Source: Pseudomonas sp. PICF141 (GTDB taxonomy: Bacteria > Pseudomonadota > Gammaproteobacteria > Pseudomonadales > Pseudomonadaceae). From it: a DNA stretch of 64,000 bases. The stretch covers positions 35,173 to 99,172 of the forward strand of contig NZ_MUNM01000020.1 in the NCBI RefSeq assembly GCF_002286815.1, given 5' to 3'. Position 1 is the first letter of the stretch, and each line of letters starts with the position of its first letter. The translations under genes and the position numbers were made by a program. A model generated the notes under the pieces. The model did no database searches and was not told the origin of the DNA. It saw nothing but the letters and a program-made list of their open reading frames with translations. Below, in pieces: positions 60,578 to 64,000 of the stretch.

Positions 60578-61024
60578 CTACACATCCATCCCCAGCTCAT
60601 GCTTGACCAATTCAAGCAGTTTGCCGCTGTCGATGGGCTTGAGCAGAAAGTCCACTACGTGCAAGTGCATGGCTTCGATCGCATCCTTCACGTCGGCATC
60701 ACCGGAAACGATGATGACCGGCAACGCTGCTCGCGCCGACTCCCGTACCTGACGAATCAGTTCCAGACCATCGACGTTCGCCATCCGCAGGTCGGTTATC
60801 ACCAGCCCGATTGATGACTTCGTCTCCAGCAATTTGAGCGCCGCTTTGCCACTGGCCGCCGTCATGCAGTGAATGCCGTCCAGCCCCAGAATTTCCGACA
60901 ACAACTCCCTGGAGTCTTTATCGTCATCGACGATCAGCACCCGTTGCGGCGGCAAGTCTGGTTCCAACATGACGGAACTGAGCGCTTCGCGCTCGGCATC
61001 ACTCAAAATATCGTGGTCGGACAT
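60578..61024 (-). CDS. Single-domain response regulator
   Basis: 148 residues, one REC domain and no output domain. Acidic pocket Asp33-35 (LIVDDDKD), phospho-acceptor Asp78 (VITDLRMANVDG), Ser107 and Lys129 (FLLKPIDS). A 25-residue N-terminal tail precedes it. No sensor kinase is adjacent, so it is probably a phosphorelay shuttle or protein-binding switch. Divergent from the DUF294 gene. Confidence 0.9.
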   Translation of the reverse strand: MSDHDILSDAEREALSSVMLEPDLPPQRVLIVDDDKDSRELLSEILGLDGIHCMTAASGKAALKLLETKSSIGLVITDLRMANVDGLELIRQVRESARAALPVIIVSGDADVKDAIEAMHLHVVDFLLKPIDSGKLLELVKHELGMDV

Positions 61025-61290
61025 GGCTTTCTCAACGTTTTTGATTCGAACCCTGACACAGTGTGTCTGACATCGCTCAGCAGAGCTTCAATGTGCACTT
61101 CGTCGGAAATTGTTCCAATAGACAATGTAGGGGGTTTTTCCCACAATCGTGTCGGACCTTTCCCGTATTTCGGCCGCTGCACTGCCTACCTAGACTTACG
61201 TCCAATGGGCACCCTGCCCGTAGGGGCCGACCATGCCCGTAACGATCTGACACAACGATCCGACACAACAATTCAAAAAAGACTGCGGTA

Positions 61291-63231
61291 ATGGTTATGA
61301 GTAAAGCGGACGCCTTCACCCAGGCAGGGAAAACCGCGGTGTTGCAGAACATCCAGGGCACTTTGCAATTCCTGCAGCGCTTCCCGCCATTCAATCAGAT
61401 GGAAAACGCCCACTTGGCCTATCTGGTCGAGCAATGTCAGCTGCGTTTTTATGCCCCCGGCGAAAGCATCATCAAACCCGCCGATGGCCCGGTTGAGCAT
61501 TTCTACATCGTCAAACAGGGCCGGGTCGTGGGCGAACGCCCGCACACGGCCAAGGGCGGGACCGAAACCACTTTCGAAATCACCATCGGCGAATGTTTCC
61601 CCCTCGCCGCGCTGCTGGGGGAACGGGCGACTCGCACCGAACATCTGGCGGCCGAAGACACCTTTTGCCTACAGCTCAATAAGCTGGCGTTCATCAAACT
61701 GTTCGCCCTTTCCAGCCCGTTTCGTGACTTTGCCCTACGCGGGGTAAGCAGTTTGCTGGATCAGGTCAACCAGCAAGTCCAGCAAAAAGCCGTGGAAACC
61801 CTCGGCACCCAGTACTCGCTCAATACCCGACTGGGTGAACTGGCCATGCGTCACCCGGTGACTTGCAGCCCGACCACTGCGCTGCGTGAAGCCGTAACGC
61901 TGATGCACAATCAACAAGTCGGCAGCATTGTGGTGGTTGATGAGCACAAGGCGCCGCTGGGCATTTTCACCCTGCGCGACTTGCGACATGTGGTGGCCAA
62001 CGGCACCAGCGACTTCAATGAAGCCATCGAAGGGCATATGACCCGGGCGCCGTTTTACCTGACGCCGGACCACAGCGCCTTCGACGCCGCGATTGCCATG
62101 ACCGAACGGCACATCGCCCACGTCTGCCTGGTCAAGGACCAGCGCCTGTGCGGCGTGGTCTCGGAACGCGACCTGTTTTCTCTGCAACGGGTTGATCTGG
62201 TGCATCTGGCGCGGACTATTCGCAGCGCCCAGAAGCTGGAAAACCTGGTAGCGATGCGCGGTGAAATCGGCCAATTGGTGGAGCGGATGCTGGCCCATGG
62301 CGCGTCCTCGACCCAGATCACCCACATCATCACTCTGCTCAACGACCACACCGTGTGCCGGGTAATCGAACTGGTGCTCGCCGAGAAAGGTGACCCCGGC
62401 GTGCCCTTCAGTTGGTTGTGCTTCGGCAGCGAAGGCCGCCGCGAGCAGACGCTGCACACTGATCAGGACAACGGCATTCTGTTCGAGGCCCGCGACGCGG
62501 CCCACGCCGCCGAGATTCGCGGCAAGTTGCTGCCCATCGCCCAGCAAATCAATCAGAACCTGGCGCTGTGCGGCTTCACCCTGTGCAAAGGCAAGATCAT
62601 GGCCGGCAACCCCGAGCTGTGTTTGTCCCGGGCCGAATGGGCGCGACGTTTTGCGGCGTTTATCCGCGAGGCGACGCCGGAAAACCTCTTGGGGTCGAGC
62701 ATTTATTTCGACCTGCGCGTGGTCTGGGGCGACGAGCGAGGCTGCGAGCAACTGCGCCAAGGCATTCTCGATCAAGTCGGCGACAACCGCTTGTTCCAGC
62801 GGATGATGGCCGAAAACGCCCTGCGTAACCGCCCACCCGTAGGACGTTTCCGCGAATTCGTGCTGGCGCGCAAGAATGGCGAGAAAGCCACCCTCGACCT
62901 GAAACTCCAGGGCTTGACCCCGTTCGTCGATGGCGCTCGAGTACTGGCCCTGGCCCATGGCATCGACGCCAACAATACCCTGGAGCGCTTTCGCCAATTG
63001 GTGGACAAAGAAGTCATCGAGCGGCTGGACGGCGCGGCGTATGAAGAGGCGTATCACTTCATCCAGCAAACCCGCATGCAGCAACATCAGCTACAGACCC
63101 GGGAGAATTTTCCCTACTCCAACCGCGTCGATCCCGACAGCCTCAACCATCTGGACCGACGCATCCTGCGTGAATCCCTGCGCCAGGCCCAACGCCTGCA
63201 AAGCAGCCTGACCCTGCGGTATCAGTTATGA
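61291..63231 (+). CDS. cNMP-binding / CBS / DUF294 nucleotidyltransferase-like protein
   Basis: 646 residues (ATG 61291; ATG 61297 also possible). Order: cyclic nucleotide-binding-like domain (about 25-150, FYAPGESIIKPADGP), two CBS domains (about 175-300, AMRHPVTCSPTTALREA, VVSERDLFSL), DUF294 nucleotidyltransferase-like domain with GSEGRREQTLHTDQDNGILF (about 370-390), and the DUF294 C-terminal domain. It resembles a ligand-sensing nucleotidyltransferase, like the GlnD fold, but its substrate is unknown. The exonuclease gene overlaps its stop by four bases. Confidence 0.9.
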   Translation: MVMSKADAFTQAGKTAVLQNIQGTLQFLQRFPPFNQMENAHLAYLVEQCQLRFYAPGESIIKPADGPVEHFYIVKQGRVVGERPHTAKGGTETTFEITIGECFPLAALLGERATRTEHLAAEDTFCLQLNKLAFIKLFALSSPFRDFALRGVSSLLDQVNQQVQQKAVETLGTQYSLNTRLGELAMRHPVTCSPTTALREAVTLMHNQQVGSIVVVDEHKAPLGIFTLRDLRHVVANGTSDFNEAIEGHMTRAPFYLTPDHSAFDAAIAMTERHIAHVCLVKDQRLCGVVSERDLFSLQRVDLVHLARTIRSAQKLENLVAMRGEIGQLVERMLAHGASSTQITHIITLLNDHTVCRVIELVLAEKGDPGVPFSWLCFGSEGRREQTLHTDQDNGILFEARDAAHAAEIRGKLLPIAQQINQNLALCGFTLCKGKIMAGNPELCLSRAEWARRFAAFIREATPENLLGSSIYFDLRVVWGDERGCEQLRQGILDQVGDNRLFQRMMAENALRNRPPVGRFREFVLARKNGEKATLDLKLQGLTPFVDGARVLALAHGIDANNTLERFRQLVDKEVIERLDGAAYEEAYHFIQQTRMQQHQLQTRENFPYSNRVDPDSLNHLDRRILRESLRQAQRLQSSLTLRYQL

Positions 63232-63935
63232 GCCTTTTTTCATGGCTGCGCCCGGTCAGCCCCATTTTGCCCGGCGAACTGCAACAACGTCTGGAGCGTT
63301 TGCCTGCCGTGACCGAGCTGGGCGATTGCAGCCTGCGCGAACAACGCTGGGTGGTGCTCGACCTGGAAACCACCGGGCTGAACCTGAATAAGGATCGGCT
63401 GCTGTCCATCGGCGCGGTGGTGATCGAGGACGGAGCGATCGATTTCAGCCAGCAGTTCGAACGCACGCTGCAATGCACCGAACTCAAACTCGGCCCCAGC
63501 GTGTTGATTCACGGCCTGGGCCCGAGCGCCATTGCCGCCGGCAGCGACCCGGCGCAAGCCTTGCTCGAATTCATGGAGTTCGTCGGCGACAGTCCGGTGT
63601 TGGCGTTTCATGCGCCGTTCGACCAGCACATGCTGGGGCGCGCGCTGAAAGAACATCTGGGCTATAAGTTGCAGCATCCGTTTCTGGACGTGGCCGACAT
63701 CGCGCCGCTGCTTTGCCCACAGGCACACATCCGCGAGGCCGGGCTGGACGAGTGGATCGACTGGTTCAAGCTGGAGGTTTTCGAGCGGCACAACGCCAGT
63801 GCCGATGCCTTGGCGACGGCGGAACTGGTGCTGATTCTGTTCAGCCGGGCGCGACAGCAGCAGATTCATAGCCCGTTGAATTTGCAGCAGCGGCTGAGCC
63901 AGTGGAAGCGGCGGCGGCAGGCTCCGTCCTTCTAG
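63228..63935 (+). CDS. DnaQ-like 3'-5' exonuclease (DEDDh)
   Basis: 235 residues, exonuclease domain with VVLDLETTGL (Asp45, Glu47), FHAPFDQHML and HNASADALATAEL carrying the His and last Asp. The protein is not the polymerase III epsilon subunit, which is elsewhere and has a different N terminus. It overlaps the DUF294 gene (ATGA), so the two probably form one two-gene unit; their joint role is unknown. Confidence 0.9.
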   Translation: MSLFSWLRPVSPILPGELQQRLERLPAVTELGDCSLREQRWVVLDLETTGLNLNKDRLLSIGAVVIEDGAIDFSQQFERTLQCTELKLGPSVLIHGLGPSAIAAGSDPAQALLEFMEFVGDSPVLAFHAPFDQHMLGRALKEHLGYKLQHPFLDVADIAPLLCPQAHIREAGLDEWIDWFKLEVFERHNASADALATAELVLILFSRARQQQIHSPLNLQQRLSQWKRRRQAPSF

Positions 63936-63961
63936 ATTTTCGGTGACTGTTCGGGCCCCAT

Positions 63962-63986
63962 CGCGGGCAAGCCACGCTCCCACAGG
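63962..63986. repeat. REP unit at the window end
   Basis: CGCGGGCAAGCCACGCTCCC followed by ACAGG, the same variant as in the bioB-bioF gap. Any inverted mate would lie beyond the window. Confidence 0.8.
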
Positions 63987-64000
63987 TTTTTCGTCGTCCG

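Overview
The window is chromosomal DNA of a Pseudomonas, most likely of the P. fluorescens lineage. Three things support this: the gene order (lptD-surA-pdxA-rsmA-apaGH-glpE / prkA-yeaH-spoVR / cca / folKB / plsY / tsaD / rpsU-dnaG-rpoD / rmcA / davBA / pqqFABCDE / bio operon / glcB), the GC-rich third codon positions, and many intergenic REP units with the core CGCGGGCAAGCCTCGCTCC. The order closely follows the region I remember around rpoD in P. putida. Most of the window is therefore core genome, with one small accessory patch.

Layout. 1-6699: 3' two thirds of lptD, then surA, pdxA, rsmA, apaG, apaH and glpE, mostly overlapping (envelope biogenesis, PLP synthesis, rRNA methylation, Ap4A hydrolysis). 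6700-11889: stress kinase operon prkA-yeaH-spoVR behind a long leader with a sigma-S-like -10. 11954-15829: cca, folK/folB, plsY, tsaD. 16029-20650: macromolecular synthesis operon rpsU-dnaG-rpoD. 20738-24484: a 1248-residue periplasmic-sensor/4xPAS/GGDEF/EAL protein (RmcA type). 24500-24576: tRNA-Ile2(CAU).

24609-26658 is the accessory patch. It holds a structured leader and a DUF3077-type gene with a nonsense codon, a candidate structured RNA ending in a T-run, the N-terminal half of an Abi_2/AbiF-type HEPN abortive-infection gene, and a convergent orphan M41-like zinc protease gene. It reads as a decayed defence island beside a tRNA gene and is the most unusual part of the window.

26796-29960: an Lrp-type regulator and davB-davA (lysine to 5-aminovalerate). 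29999-37768: pqqF, pqqA, pqqB, pqqC, pqqD, pqqE and an S9 peptidase, with a terminator hairpin between pqqA and pqqB. 37857-45656: a Pmp3-type peptide, three paralogous ~600-residue acyl-CoA dehydrogenases and a diguanylate cyclase. A double PsrA-like operator precedes the third dehydrogenase and a perfect CRP/Vfr-type palindrome precedes the cyclase. 45934-50952: bioB-F-H-C-D plus a 98-residue protein with ends like flagellar rod proteins, behind a BirA-type operator that covers the bioB -35. 51043-57605: comF-like gene, modE-type regulator, PhoX-family protein, srkA, rarD, gcvR-like gene. 58167-63935: glcB, a single-domain response regulator, a cNMP/CBS/DUF294 protein and a DnaQ-like exonuclease. 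Nine or more REP/BIME elements of at least three sequence types separate these units.

All calls come from reading the sequence and remembered family knowledge; no database search was run.
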